From: Phycisphaerae bacterium | Lineage (GTDB): Bacteria; Planctomycetota; Phycisphaerae; UBA1845; Fen-1342 | Assembly: GCA_030428945.1 (NCBI GenBank) | Contig: JAUIEC010000006.1 | Span: 62,001 to 126,000, forward strand | Direction: 5' to 3' | DNA length: 64,000 nucleotides | In this document: positions 15,269 to 24,000 of the stretch, in pieces | Layout: every line of letters starts with the position of its first letter | Numbering within the stretch: position 1 is the stretch's first letter | Position numbers and translations under genes: made by a program | The notes under the pieces: generated by a model | What the model saw: the letters and a program-made list of their open reading frames with translations, nothing else | Told to the model about the DNA's origin: nothing | The model's database searches: none

Positions 15269-16576
15269 ATGTTGCCGGTCCGGAACATTCTCAAGCAGAC
15301 CACCAGCCTGTGCCCGGAGTGCCGCCGGCAGATTCCGGGCGAGGTCTGCGAAGATGGCGGACGGGTGTTCCTCGACAAGCACTGTCCGGAACACGGCGGC
15401 TTCCGTGCGCTGCTCAGTTCGGACCGGCGGTTCTACTACGACAGCGTCGGGGCCGACAACGCCTGCCAGTGCGGGCCCGGACACAGCGACGCGATCGTCG
15501 AGCACGCGGCCACCTGCATCGCACTGATCGAACTGGTCGAAAGCTGCAATCTGACCTGTCCGACATGCTATGCCAACAGCCCTTTCACGCGGCCGGAGGA
15601 GATCGTCGCCCTGTCGGCCGAGGAATTCTGGCGGCGGATCGATGCGGTCATCGCCCGCAAGGGTCCGCTCGACATCCTGCAGCTTTCCGGCGGCGAGCCG
15701 ACGATTCATCCGCGGTTCCCGGAACTGCTCGAGCAGGTCCTGCAGCGCGCCGACATCGGCTACACGCTGGTCAACACGAACGGCGTGCGGATCGCCCGCG
15801 ACGATGCCTTCGCGGAAGGCCTCGGCCGGCTGCATCGCAGGTACCGCAAGTTCGAGTTGTACCTGCAGTTCGACGGCCCGCAGGAGGCCGGCCAGGCGGA
15901 CCTGCGGGGTGCCGACCTGCGCGGGATCCGTCGCGAGGTGCTCGCGCGGGCCGAACGGCTGGGGCTGCCGACGACGCTGGCGATGACCGTCACGGACGAG
16001 AACGTCGATCAACTCGGCGCGACGCTGCGGTACGGGCTGGCGCATTCGGCCGTGCGCGGCATCACGCTGCAGCCGATGTTCGGTTCCGGCCGCACGCACT
16101 GGGTGCCGCTGACCGGTGCGGGGGTCGCGCGGACCGCTCCGCAGCGGCGGTACAACGTGGCCGACATGGTGCTTGGCCTGGTGGCCCAGAGTGACGGGCT
16201 GCTTTGCGAGCGTGATTTCACGCCGCTGCCGTGCGGCGATCCGAACTGCCACACGATCGGTTACCTGCTGCGGCGGGGTGAGGCGGTCGAGCCGGTGTCG
16301 AAGTATGTCGATTTCGGATCGGTCCAGGGGTTCCTGAAGGACCGGGTCAACTTTGACCTGGAGGACCTGTCGCGGTGCGGGTGCGAATCGGAGCCGCTGG
16401 GGGCGATGCTGAAGCAACTGGAGGTGGGGCCGGACGATGTCTTCCGGATCTTTATCAAGCCGTTCATGGATGCCTGGAGCTACGACCAGGATCGAATCGA
16501 TCGCTGCTGCGTGCACGTAGTCGGGCCCGGCGGGCGGCTGGAGAGTTTCTGCCGGCACTACGCCCTGCAGGGCTGA
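15269..16576 (+). CDS. Radical SAM enzyme resembling the Tes lipid-coupling family
   Basis: A 435-residue radical SAM protein with the cluster motif C93-x3-C97-x2-C100 (CNLTCPTC) and SGGEP (140-144) for SAM binding. It also has an N-terminal Cys-rich zone (SLCPECRR, HCPEHGGF, CQCGPGHSD) and C-terminal Cys groups (LPCGDPNCH, CGCESEP, CC..C). That layout, especially the N-terminal CPEC/CPEHG and the late CxxPxC, is characteristic of the Tes/MJ0619-like family. Members of that family couple lipid tails into tetraethers or membrane-spanning lipids. Function here is by family resemblance only. GGCAGGAGAGG provides a good ribosome-binding site. Confidence 0.75.
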   Translation: MLPVRNILKQTTSLCPECRRQIPGEVCEDGGRVFLDKHCPEHGGFRALLSSDRRFYYDSVGADNACQCGPGHSDAIVEHAATCIALIELVESCNLTCPTCYANSPFTRPEEIVALSAEEFWRRIDAVIARKGPLDILQLSGGEPTIHPRFPELLEQVLQRADIGYTLVNTNGVRIARDDAFAEGLGRLHRRYRKFELYLQFDGPQEAGQADLRGADLRGIRREVLARAERLGLPTTLAMTVTDENVDQLGATLRYGLAHSAVRGITLQPMFGSGRTHWVPLTGAGVARTAPQRRYNVADMVLGLVAQSDGLLCERDFTPLPCGDPNCHTIGYLLRRGEAVEPVSKYVDFGSVQGFLKDRVNFDLEDLSRCGCESEPLGAMLKQLEVGPDDVFRIFIKPFMDAWSYDQDRIDRCCVHVVGPGGRLESFCRHYALQG

Positions 16577-17039
16577 CCCGGTCGCGGGCGGCCGGGGGGC
16601 GGTTGCCGGGGGCGGGTCCGAGGCAGCCGGTCGCGGGCCCTGGGGGATGTGGACCACTCGCGCGGGCCCGGCCCGGAATCGCTCACGAAAAACTGCCCCC
16701 CGATGGGGCCGTATTACCGGATTCCCGCGTCGCTGCCATTCGGGCAAAGGCCTGATATTTCAGGACACTGGGGTCGCCAGGGCAGCCTGGAGAGGCCTAC
16801 GATGCGGTGGGTCCAAGGGTTGGGGGCGGCATTTCAACGATGACCGAGCAGTCAGCCAGTCCGCCTTTTTCGCCCGCCCGCGTTGATTCCATCCGCCCCA
16901 GTCGCTTGACTGGAAGGCCCGGCAGCACCGCGGCAACGCCCCGGGACCGGATTTCGCTGCACTGCCTCCCCGAAAGGTTCGATGGCACTGGGGTAGTCCG
17001 GCCTCGCCCGGCCGGCCCGTTGCAAGGAGATTGGCCAAT
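16577..17039. other. Intergenic region before the polysaccharide locus
   Basis: 463 nt with no gene I can support. It contains a small CCCC-GAT-GGGG hairpin shortly after the radical SAM gene, a CCTGA-TATT-TCAGG hairpin near 16755, and a -10-like TACGAT near 16800 without a good -35. The region should hold the main promoter of the 17-32 kb locus. AAGGAGA (17024-17030) is the ribosome-binding site of rfbF. Confidence 0.4.
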
Positions 17040-17816
17040 ATGAAGGTAGCCATCCTGGCTGGCGGTGTCGGCACACGCCTCGCCGAGGAAACCGAAATCA
17101 AGCCCAAGCCGATGGTCGAAATCGGCGGCCGGCCCATCCTGTGGCACATCCTGAGCCACTACGCCCACTACGGGCACAACGAATTCGTCATCGCCCTGGG
17201 CTACAAGGGCGAGGTGATCAAGAAATACATGGTCGACTACGCCTCGCTCGAGAGCCACCTGAAGGTCAATCTCGGGACCGGCTCGGTCGAGAAACACGGC
17301 GGGCAGACACCCGACTGGACCGTCGAACTGATCGATACCGGCCAGGCCACCCTGACCGGCGGCCGCATCAAGCGGCTGAAACCCTACGTCAACAACGAGA
17401 CCTTCATGCTGACCTGGGGCGACGGGGTCGCCGACGTGGACATCGCCCGCCTGCTGGCGTTCCACCGCAGTCACGGCAAGCTGGCGACCGTGACGGCCGT
17501 CCGTCCCACCGCCCGCTTCGGACACATGGAGTTCGAGGGCGAGCAGGTCGTCGCCTTCAGCGAGAAGCCGCAGACGGCGGAAGGCTGGATCAACGGCGCG
17601 TTCTTCGTGCTCGAGCCGCAGGTTTTCGACTACATCGAAGGCGACCAGACCCAGTGGGAACGCGAGCCGATGGAAGGCCTCGCCCGCGACGGGCAGTTGA
17701 TGGCCTATCGCCACACGGGATTCTGGCAGTGCATGGACACGCTGCGGGACAAGAAGCTCCTGCAGGATTTGTGGGATCAGGGCGACGCGCCCTGGGCAAC
17801 CTGGGAGAAGAAGTAA
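17040..17816 (+). CDS. rfbF: Glucose-1-phosphate cytidylyltransferase
   Basis: Makes CDP-glucose from CTP and glucose-1-phosphate, entry to CDP-linked deoxysugars. The 258-residue protein has the nucleotide motif LAGGVGTRL (6-14), [17 protein letters not shown], the metal-binding WGDGVADVD, and the RfbF-specific C-terminus [15 protein letters not shown] chose ATG 17040 because AAGGAGA sits 9 nt upstream. It starts the polysaccharide operon; the epimerase begins 1 nt after its stop. No recognisable CDP-glucose 4,6-dehydratase (rfbG) follows, which is odd for the usual pathway. Confidence 0.93.
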   Translation: MKVAILAGGVGTRLAEETEIKPKPMVEIGGRPILWHILSHYAHYGHNEFVIALGYKGEVIKKYMVDYASLESHLKVNLGTGSVEKHGGQTPDWTVELIDTGQATLTGGRIKRLKPYVNNETFMLTWGDGVADVDIARLLAFHRSHGKLATVTAVRPTARFGHMEFEGEQVVAFSEKPQTAEGWINGAFFVLEPQVFDYIEGDQTQWEREPMEGLARDGQLMAYRHTGFWQCMDTLRDKKLLQDLWDQGDAPWATWEKK

Positions 17817-17817
17817 A

Positions 17818-18858
17818 ATGCGCGTACTGGTCACCGGACACCGCGGTTACATCGGTGTGGTTCTGACGCAGATGCTGCTCGACGAAGGCTTCGAAGTGGT
17901 CGGGCTCGACAGCGACCTCTACCGCCGCTGCACCTTCGGACAGGTCCAGTTGCCGGACGTCCCGAGCATCGAGAAAGACGTTCGCGACGTGGCCCCGGCC
18001 GACCTGAAAGGCGTCGACGCCGTCCTGCACCTGGCCGGCCTGTCGAACGACCCGCTCGGCGACCTGAACCCCGACCTGACCTACGAAATCAACCACCGGG
18101 CCTCCGTCCGCCTCGCCGAACTCGCCAAACAGGCCGGCTGCAGCCGCTACGTGTTCTCGTCCTCGTGCAGCAACTACGGCGCCGGCGGCCAGGACTTCCT
18201 CGACGAAAGCTCGGCCTTCAACCCGGTCACCCCCTACGGCGAGTCCAAGGTCTTCACCGAACGCGACTGCGCCAAACTGGCCGATGACAACTTCTCGCCG
18301 ACCTACCTGCGGAACGCGACCGCCTACGGCGCCTCGTCGCGAATCCGCTTCGACCTGGTCCTGAACAACCTCGTCGCCTGGGCCGTGACCACCGGCAAAG
18401 TGATGATGAAGAGCGACGGCATGCCCTGGCGGCCGATCGTCCACATCGAGGACATCTCGCGGGCCTTCGTGGCCGTGCTGAAGGCCCCCCGCGACGTGAT
18501 CCACAACGAGGCCTTCAACATCGGACGCACCGACGAGAACTACCGCGTGCGCGAAATCGCCCAGGTCGTGGCCGAGACGGTCCCGAACTGCGAGTTGACC
18601 TTCGCCGACAACGCCAGTCCCGACAAGCGGAACTACCGCGTCAACTGCGACAAGGCGGCCGCCCGACTGGAACACTTCAAGCCGCAATGGGACGTTCGCA
18701 AGGGCGCCCGCGAACTGCTGGATACCTACACGCGGATCGGTCTGACCCTCGAAGAGTTCGAGGGTCCGGTCTACCAGCGGATCGGCCACATCCGCATGCT
18801 GCTCGAAAAGGGTCACCTGGATCGCGACCTGCGCGTGCAGGCCGAGACGGTCCGGTAG
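17818..18858 (+). CDS. NAD-dependent sugar-nucleotide epimerase/dehydratase (extended SDR)
   Basis: A 346-residue extended SDR with VTGHRGYIG for NAD binding, [13 protein letters not shown], catalytic Ser in SSSCSNYG and the YGESK Tyr-x-x-x-Lys. Such enzymes act on the sugar ring of NDP-sugars. The context (RfbF before, C-methyltransferase after) suggests a CDP- or dTDP-linked branched deoxysugar. Which step it does is not decided by sequence. It may replace the missing rfbG or act later. Its 3' flank carries an octamer-repeat hairpin. Confidence 0.85.
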   Translation: MRVLVTGHRGYIGVVLTQMLLDEGFEVVGLDSDLYRRCTFGQVQLPDVPSIEKDVRDVAPADLKGVDAVLHLAGLSNDPLGDLNPDLTYEINHRASVRLAELAKQAGCSRYVFSSSCSNYGAGGQDFLDESSAFNPVTPYGESKVFTERDCAKLADDNFSPTYLRNATAYGASSRIRFDLVLNNLVAWAVTTGKVMMKSDGMPWRPIVHIEDISRAFVAVLKAPRDVIHNEAFNIGRTDENYRVREIAQVVAETVPNCELTFADNASPDKRNYRVNCDKAAARLEHFKPQWDVRKGARELLDTYTRIGLTLEEFEGPVYQRIGHIRMLLEKGHLDRDLRVQAETVR

Positions 18859-18866
18859 GCACGACC

Positions 18867-18941
18867 GTGAACGAATGAACCCGTGGAAGCGTGAACGCGT
18901 GAGCGCCCGGTCGCATGGCCCCGTCATCCGTTCGCGCTTCC
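18867..18941 (+). repeat. Octamer-phased array with hairpin arm
   Basis: Five contiguous 8-nt units: GTGAACGA, ATGAACCC, GTGGAAGC, GTGAACGC, GTGAGCGC (18867-18906), beginning 8 nt after the epimerase stop. GGAAGCGTGAACG (18885-18897) pairs with CGTTCGCGCTTCC (18929-18941) through 12 Watson-Crick pairs and one G-U. Likely 3'-end structure of the upstream mRNA; not a classical terminator (no T-run). Confidence 0.8.
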
Positions 18942-18969
18942 CTTCTCTGCTGATCAAGGGGTGTCTGAC

Positions 18970-20250
18970 GTGAGTGAAATCGAAACGCGTTGCCGCACCG
19001 CCCGCTGCCGGATCTGCCAGGAACAGACCCTGGCGCCCGTGCTGGACCTCGGACACATGCCGCTTTCGGACGGGTTCCTGTCCGAGGCACAACTGGCGTC
19101 GCCGGAGAAGCGCTACCCGCTCGAAGTCGCCTTCTGCCGGACCTGCAGCCTGGTCCAGATCCTCGAAACGGTGCCGCCCGAAGAACTGTTCTGTGATGAC
19201 TATCCCTATTACGCCTCCTTCTCGACCAGTTGGCTGGCCCACGCCCGCCAGAGCGCCCTCGACCTGATCGCCGAGCGGAAACTCGGGGCCGACAGCCTGG
19301 TCGTCGAACTGGCCAGCAACGACGGCTACCTGCTGAAGAACTTCGTCGAACACGGCATCCCCGTGCTCGGCATCGACCCGGCCGAAGGGCCCGCCGAAGC
19401 CGCCCGCCGGATCGGCGTCGAAACGCTCTGCGACTTCTTCACCACCGACCTGGCCGCCCGACTCGTCGCGGAGGGACGGCAGGCGGACGTGGTCTGCGGC
19501 AACAACGTCCTCGCCCACGTGGCCGACACGAACGGATTCGTCGCGGGCATCGCGGCGATCCTGAAGGACGACGGCGTGGCCGTGATCGAGGTGCCGTACC
19601 TGCGGGACCTGATCGAACATTGCGAGTTCGACACGATCTACCACGAACACCTGTGCTACTTCTCCGTGACCGCCCTGGATCACCTCTTCCGGCGGCACGG
19701 ACTCTACCTGAACCGCGTCAAGCGGCTGGCCAGCCACGGCGGATCGCTGCGGCTGTTCATCGAAAAGCACGAGAACCGCGATCCCTCGTTCAGCGACCTG
19801 CTGGCGGCCGAGCGGGCCGACGGCATGACCGCCCTCCCGTTCTACGAAGACTTCAGCCATCGCGTCGAAGCGATCGGACGCGACCTGCACACGCTGGTCT
19901 CCGGGCTGAAGGCGGCCGGGAACCGGATCGTGGCCTACGGCGCCGCCGCCAAGGGCACGATCATGCTGAACTTTGCCGGCATCGATCACACGCTGGTCGA
20001 CTACGTGATGGACATGAACGTCCACAAGCAGGGCAAGACCGTCCCGGGCGTCCGGATTCCGATCGTGGCGCCGGACCAGTTGCTGGCCGATCAGCCGCCC
20101 TACTGCCTGCTGCTGGTCTGGAACCTGAAGAAGGAGATTCTTCGCGCCCAGGACGAGTACCGCCGGCGGGGTGGCCGCTTCATCGTCCCGATCCCCCGAC
20201 CGGAGATTATTGAACCGGCCGATCTTTCGAACGCACCCTCGGCCCGCTGA
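18970..20250 (+). CDS. Sugar C-methyltransferase-type class I methyltransferase (1)
   Basis: A 426-residue three-domain protein of the TylC3/NovU-like type that methylates a ring carbon of a keto-deoxysugar. Domains: N-terminal zinc site (CRICQ..CRTC, with LDLGHMPLSDGF), SAM-binding fold (ELASNDGYLL, GIDPAEGPAE), and a C-terminal domain with YGAAAKGTIMLNF. YHEHLCYFS carries the family's conserved Tyr/His/Glu cluster. I prefer GTG 18970, since AAGGGG ends 8 nt before it; GTG 18961 is the alternative. It follows the octamer array within the polysaccharide locus. Confidence 0.85.
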   Translation: MSEIETRCRTARCRICQEQTLAPVLDLGHMPLSDGFLSEAQLASPEKRYPLEVAFCRTCSLVQILETVPPEELFCDDYPYYASFSTSWLAHARQSALDLIAERKLGADSLVVELASNDGYLLKNFVEHGIPVLGIDPAEGPAEAARRIGVETLCDFFTTDLAARLVAEGRQADVVCGNNVLAHVADTNGFVAGIAAILKDDGVAVIEVPYLRDLIEHCEFDTIYHEHLCYFSVTALDHLFRRHGLYLNRVKRLASHGGSLRLFIEKHENRDPSFSDLLAAERADGMTALPFYEDFSHRVEAIGRDLHTLVSGLKAAGNRIVAYGAAAKGTIMLNFAGIDHTLVDYVMDMNVHKQGKTVPGVRIPIVAPDQLLADQPPYCLLLVWNLKKEILRAQDEYRRRGGRFIVPIPRPEIIEPADLSNAPSAR

Positions 20251-20342
20251 GGCCGTATGCTTTGGCGTCTGCGCAGCGTCCGGCACCGGGCCGGCGCGCG
20301 ACGGGCCCGCGACCAGTCAGACCAGTCCAGCGGAGCGTGTCG

Positions 20343-21149
20343 GTGCGCGCAAACCTGCGGAAACGCTATCTCGACAAGCTGACCCGCCGGACCCGCACCT
20401 GGACCGCGGACCAGTTGACCGCCCCCGCCATCGTCATTGCCCCGCACCAGGATGAACAGACCCTCGGATGCGGCGCCACCATCGCCGCCAAGAAAGCGGC
20501 CGGCGCGGCCGTCCACGTGGTCTTCATGACCGATGACTGCCAGCGGAACGGGCACCTGATGCGTCGCCAGGACCTGCTGAACCTGCGCCGGCAGGAGGCT
20601 CTCGCGGCCGGGCGCGTGCTCGGCCTGGACCCGCGCGAGATTCACTTCCTCGACTTTCCCGACGGAAGCCTGATCCAGCATCGCCAGGCGGCGGCCGCGG
20701 CGCTGCGCGAGATCCTGACCCGCTTTCCGCCGCGGCAGGCCTTCGTCCCGTTCCGGGGCGATTCGACCAACGATCACCTGGCGGCCAGCCAGATCTTCTA
20801 CGATGCGGCCGAGGCGTGCGAACACGGCCTGGACGTGTTCGAGTACCCGGTCTGGTTCTGGTCGCGCTGGCCGTGGTCGCCGGGTCCCGGTCGCCGGTCC
20901 TGGAAGAAGATGCTGGCGCACACCCGCGACGCGGCCCGGGCAAGCTGGGCGATCCGGTTCCAGTTGCGGGCCTATGCCGCTTCGCCGGAAGCGGTCGACG
21001 CGAAGCGCCGGGCGCTGGCCGAGCATCGTTCGCAGACGGTGCGGCACGAATCGAACCCGGCCTGGGTGACGCTCGGTGACATGGGTGACGGGCATTTCCT
21101 GCAGCATTTCATGGGAGGCTTCGAGGTCTTCCATCGCAAGACGATCTGA
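20343..21149 (+). CDS. PIG-L/LmbE family deacetylase
   Basis: A 268-residue zinc-dependent N-deacetylase fold, acting on N-acetyl-amino sugars or similar. The first metal motif reads PHQDEQTLGCG (about 34-44) where most members have PH[PQ]DDE. The catalytic Asp is kept but the metal-ligand Asp is Glu. Further family features: RRQEALAAGRVLGL and STNDHLAAS. GTG 20343 is preferred because GGAG (20332-20335) lies 7 nt upstream and earlier sequence looks non-coding. Probably edits an amino sugar of the polysaccharide. Confidence 0.82.
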   Translation: MRANLRKRYLDKLTRRTRTWTADQLTAPAIVIAPHQDEQTLGCGATIAAKKAAGAAVHVVFMTDDCQRNGHLMRRQDLLNLRRQEALAAGRVLGLDPREIHFLDFPDGSLIQHRQAAAAALREILTRFPPRQAFVPFRGDSTNDHLAASQIFYDAAEACEHGLDVFEYPVWFWSRWPWSPGPGRRSWKKMLAHTRDAARASWAIRFQLRAYAASPEAVDAKRRALAEHRSQTVRHESNPAWVTLGDMGDGHFLQHFMGGFEVFHRKTI

Positions 21150-21175
21150 CTTTCTGGCGCGGAGATCGAAATCCA

Positions 21176-22387
21176 ATGAACACGCTGCCTGACCAGGTTT
21201 CCTTTCCCGAGGAGTACCTGCCCGACTGCGTCTGCCCGAACTGCCTGACCCCGGGGGCCGAACGGTTCTACCACGTCGCCCGCGTTCCGGTGCACAGTTG
21301 CCTGCTGATGGCGACCCGGGCCGACGCGCTGTCGTTTCAGTGCGGGCCGCTGGACCTGGCGGTCTGCCGGTCGTGCGGTTTCCTGTTCAATACGGCTTAC
21401 GACGCGAGCGTGCAGAACTATTCGCAGGACTACGAAGAGACGCAGGGGTTTTCCGACACGTTCAACCGCTTCGCCCGCGACCTGGTCGGACAACTGGTCG
21501 AGAAGCACGACCTGCGGAACAAGACCGCCCTGGAGATCGGCTGCGGCAAGGGCGAGTTCCTCGTCTGCCTGTGCGAAACGGGACCCAACACCGGGATCGG
21601 ACTGGATCCGAGCTATCGACCCGAACGGACCGACAGCACCGCCCGGATCGACTTCATCCAGGACTTCTACAGCGAGAAGTACACCGACCTGCAGGCCGAC
21701 TTCGTCTGCTGCCGGCACACGCTCGAACACATCGGCCCGACCGGCGAGTTCATGGCGATGGTCCGGCGGGCGATCGGCGACAAGGGCAGCATCGTCTTCT
21801 TCGAACTGCCCGAGGGCATGCGGGTGCTGCGCGAGGGCGCCTTCTGGGACATGTACTACGAACATTGTTCCTATTTCACCCCCGGCTCGCTGGCCCGTGT
21901 GTTCCGCGACAACCACTTCAACGTGACCGAACTCGAACTGGTCTACGATGATCAGTACCTGCTGATCACGGCCCTCCCGGCCGGCGGCCCCACCACCGGC
22001 CACCTGCCCGAGGAGGAGCCCGTCGCCGAGGTGCTGCAGGCGGTGGCCGACTTCCGGCGGACCTGCGCGCAGAAGATCACGTACTGGGGCCGCTACGTTC
22101 GCGAGGCGCACGCCCGCGGGCAGCGGGTCGTCCTGTGGGGATCGGGATCGAAGGCGGTCTCGTTCCTGACCACGATCGGGCTGGTCGACGAGATCGAGCA
22201 CGTGGTCGACATCAATCCGCACAAGCACGGGCGCTTCATGCCGATCACCGGCCAGGAGATCATCGGGCCGGAGCAACTGGCCGACTACCGTCCGCAGCAT
22301 GTCATTGCGATGAACCCGATCTACACCAACGAGATCCAGGCCGATCTCGATCGTCTCGAGATCGACGCGCGCCTGGTAGCCGTCTGA
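21176..22387 (+). CDS. Sugar C-methyltransferase-type class I methyltransferase (2)
   Basis: A 403-residue relative of the preceding methyltransferase: N-terminal zinc-type Cys (CPNC..CRSC), SAM site LEIGCGKGEFL and GIGLDPSYRPE, central motif YYEHCSYFTPGSLARVF, and C-terminal WGSGSKAVSFLTTIG with DINPHKHG. It is most similar to the next gene, and the two look like an old duplication. A methyl transfer to a sugar ring carbon is likely but unproven. Within the single-strand polysaccharide run; 26 nt after the deacetylase gene. Confidence 0.82.
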   Translation: MNTLPDQVSFPEEYLPDCVCPNCLTPGAERFYHVARVPVHSCLLMATRADALSFQCGPLDLAVCRSCGFLFNTAYDASVQNYSQDYEETQGFSDTFNRFARDLVGQLVEKHDLRNKTALEIGCGKGEFLVCLCETGPNTGIGLDPSYRPERTDSTARIDFIQDFYSEKYTDLQADFVCCRHTLEHIGPTGEFMAMVRRAIGDKGSIVFFELPEGMRVLREGAFWDMYYEHCSYFTPGSLARVFRDNHFNVTELELVYDDQYLLITALPAGGPTTGHLPEEEPVAEVLQAVADFRRTCAQKITYWGRYVREAHARGQRVVLWGSGSKAVSFLTTIGLVDEIEHVVDINPHKHGRFMPITGQEIIGPEQLADYRPQHVIAMNPIYTNEIQADLDRLEIDARLVAV

Positions 22388-22437
22388 CGCGTGGCGGCGG
22401 TGCCGGCGTCTTTCTCACGAATCCTGCAGCGGGCCCG

Positions 22438-23613
22438 ATGATGCGTTCCGTAGACCAGCCATGTCCGGCCTGTGATGCCGTCGCCCTCGAGGTGTTCTTC
22501 GAGGCCCCGGCCGTGCCGGTGTTCTGCAATGTCCTCTGGCCGACGGCGGAACAGGCGCTCGCCAGTCCGCGCGGCGCGATCGAACTGGCCCACTGCGGGG
22601 CGTGCGGGTTGCTCTACAACGTGGCATTTGATTCCGCCCGGATCGCGTACGAGGGGACCTACGAGAACTCGCTGCACTTCTCGCCGCATTTCCAGGCTTT
22701 CGCCGACGCGCTGGCCGATCGACTGGTCGAGCGCTGGGACCTGCGGGGCCGGAACCTGCTGGAACTCGGGTGCGGGTTCGGCGATTTCCTGGCGAGCCTG
22801 TGCGAACGCGGGGAGAACGTCGGCCGCGGCTTTGATCCGGGGCACAACCCCGAGCACGTGGCGCGTCCGGGGCGGGGCAGTCTGCGGATCGAAGCGGTTC
22901 CGTTCGATCGTCGACACACCGACGTGCCGGTGGACTTCCTGCTGACGCGGCACGTGCTCGAGCACATTCCGCGGCCGCTGGAGTGGCTGCGCGAGATTCG
23001 GGAGATCGTGCTGACAGGCAACCGTCCGGACTATTACCTCGAGGTTCCGAACGCGTTGTATACGCTGCGGGACATGGGGATCTGGGACATCATCTACGAG
23101 CACTGTTCGTACTTCACCCCGCCGGCGCTGGCTCGGCTGCTGACCCGCGCGGGTTACCAGGTCGGCGAGATTCAGGAGTTGTACGCGGGGCAGTTCCTGG
23201 GGGTCGAGGGCAGTCTGGCGGGTGGGCCGGAAGGTTCGATTCCCGGTCCGACGCCGGACGAGATCGCGGGGATGGTCGCGGACTTCGGGTCGCTGCAGCA
23301 GGCGAAGGTCTCCGAGTGGCGCGGGCGCGTGGCGGATGCGGCCGGTCGGGTGGTGGTCTGGGGTGGTGGATCGAAGGGCGTGACGTTTCTGAACCTGCTG
23401 GGTGCGGGGGTGGACCGGGTACCGCTGGTGGTGGACGTGAATCCGCGGAAGCACGGCAGGTTCGTGGCGGGGACGGGTCAGCGGATCGTTTCGCCGGAGG
23501 CGTTGCAGGCGGACCCGCCGGAACTGATTCTGGTGATGAACGGCGTGTACCTGGAGGAGATACGGAGTCAGGTGGGGTCGCTGGGTCTGGGGTCTGCGCT
23601 GGCGACGGTGTAA
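22438..23613 (+). CDS. Sugar C-methyltransferase-type class I methyltransferase (3)
   Basis: A 391-residue paralogue of the previous gene: CPAC..CGAC N-terminus, SAM motif LELGCGFGDFL, HVLEHIPRP, IYEHCSYFTPPALARLL and C-terminal WGGGSKGVTFLNLLG with VDVNPRKHG. Either of two adjacent ATGs (22438, 22441) starts it; no Shine-Dalgarno is seen, so translation may be coupled to or reinitiated from the upstream gene. Together with its two relatives it suggests several methyl branches, or three different acceptor sugars. Confidence 0.82.
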   Translation: MMRSVDQPCPACDAVALEVFFEAPAVPVFCNVLWPTAEQALASPRGAIELAHCGACGLLYNVAFDSARIAYEGTYENSLHFSPHFQAFADALADRLVERWDLRGRNLLELGCGFGDFLASLCERGENVGRGFDPGHNPEHVARPGRGSLRIEAVPFDRRHTDVPVDFLLTRHVLEHIPRPLEWLREIREIVLTGNRPDYYLEVPNALYTLRDMGIWDIIYEHCSYFTPPALARLLTRAGYQVGEIQELYAGQFLGVEGSLAGGPEGSIPGPTPDEIAGMVADFGSLQQAKVSEWRGRVADAAGRVVVWGGGSKGVTFLNLLGAGVDRVPLVVDVNPRKHGRFVAGTGQRIVSPEALQADPPELILVMNGVYLEEIRSQVGSLGLGSALATV

Positions 23614-24000
23614 CAGTTGCAGGGGTGCAGGTCCTGTAACAGTTACGAGGCGCGCAAGCATTGCATTGGTATGGGATTCAGTTTCGGTACGGACATGGAC
23701 GGGAAATCAAATCGCGCTTGATCCGCGGAATCCCTGAACTTAAACTGAGGTGGGATAGAAGGGTTTGTCAGGTCCCAGAACGTTCGCACGTCTCACGTAG
23801 TGGTTGGGGCGTGCCTGTTGCTGGGTGGCGGGAGTGATCCCGGACTGGGGCCATTGGGTTTCGAGGGTTGGCGCGGATTCCGCGCCTCTGCGATGGGCAC
23901 ATGAAAGGCCGGTCTCTGGCATCTCTGACCGGCCGAAGCGCACTACCGCTGTGAGCCTGCTGCTGGCCGCCTGTCGGGCCAGCGAGAGAGGAGTGTTGGC
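23614..24000 (+). promoter_or_regulatory. 387-nt structured leader with a sigma70-like promoter
   Basis: No gene here. TTGATC (23718-23723), 17 nt, TAAACT (23741-23746) is one of the better promoters in the window and lies in an AT-richer patch. It would give a ~250-nt 5' leader for the next gene. The leader holds a near-perfect palindrome (23870-23886, GGCGCGGA/TCCGCGCC) and an 8-bp hairpin GGCCGGTC/GACCGGCC (23907-23934). Just after the methyltransferase stop, TGTAACAGTT occurs twice and can form a hairpin. A regulatory leader is plausible; it matches no riboswitch I recognise. Confidence 0.5.

Noticed and set aside
12818-16747. A ~1,300-codon open frame on the minus strand opposite the FG-GAP and radical SAM genes
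   Set aside because: Composition follows the plus-strand genes, no recognisable domains, includes non-coding repeats; antisense shadow.
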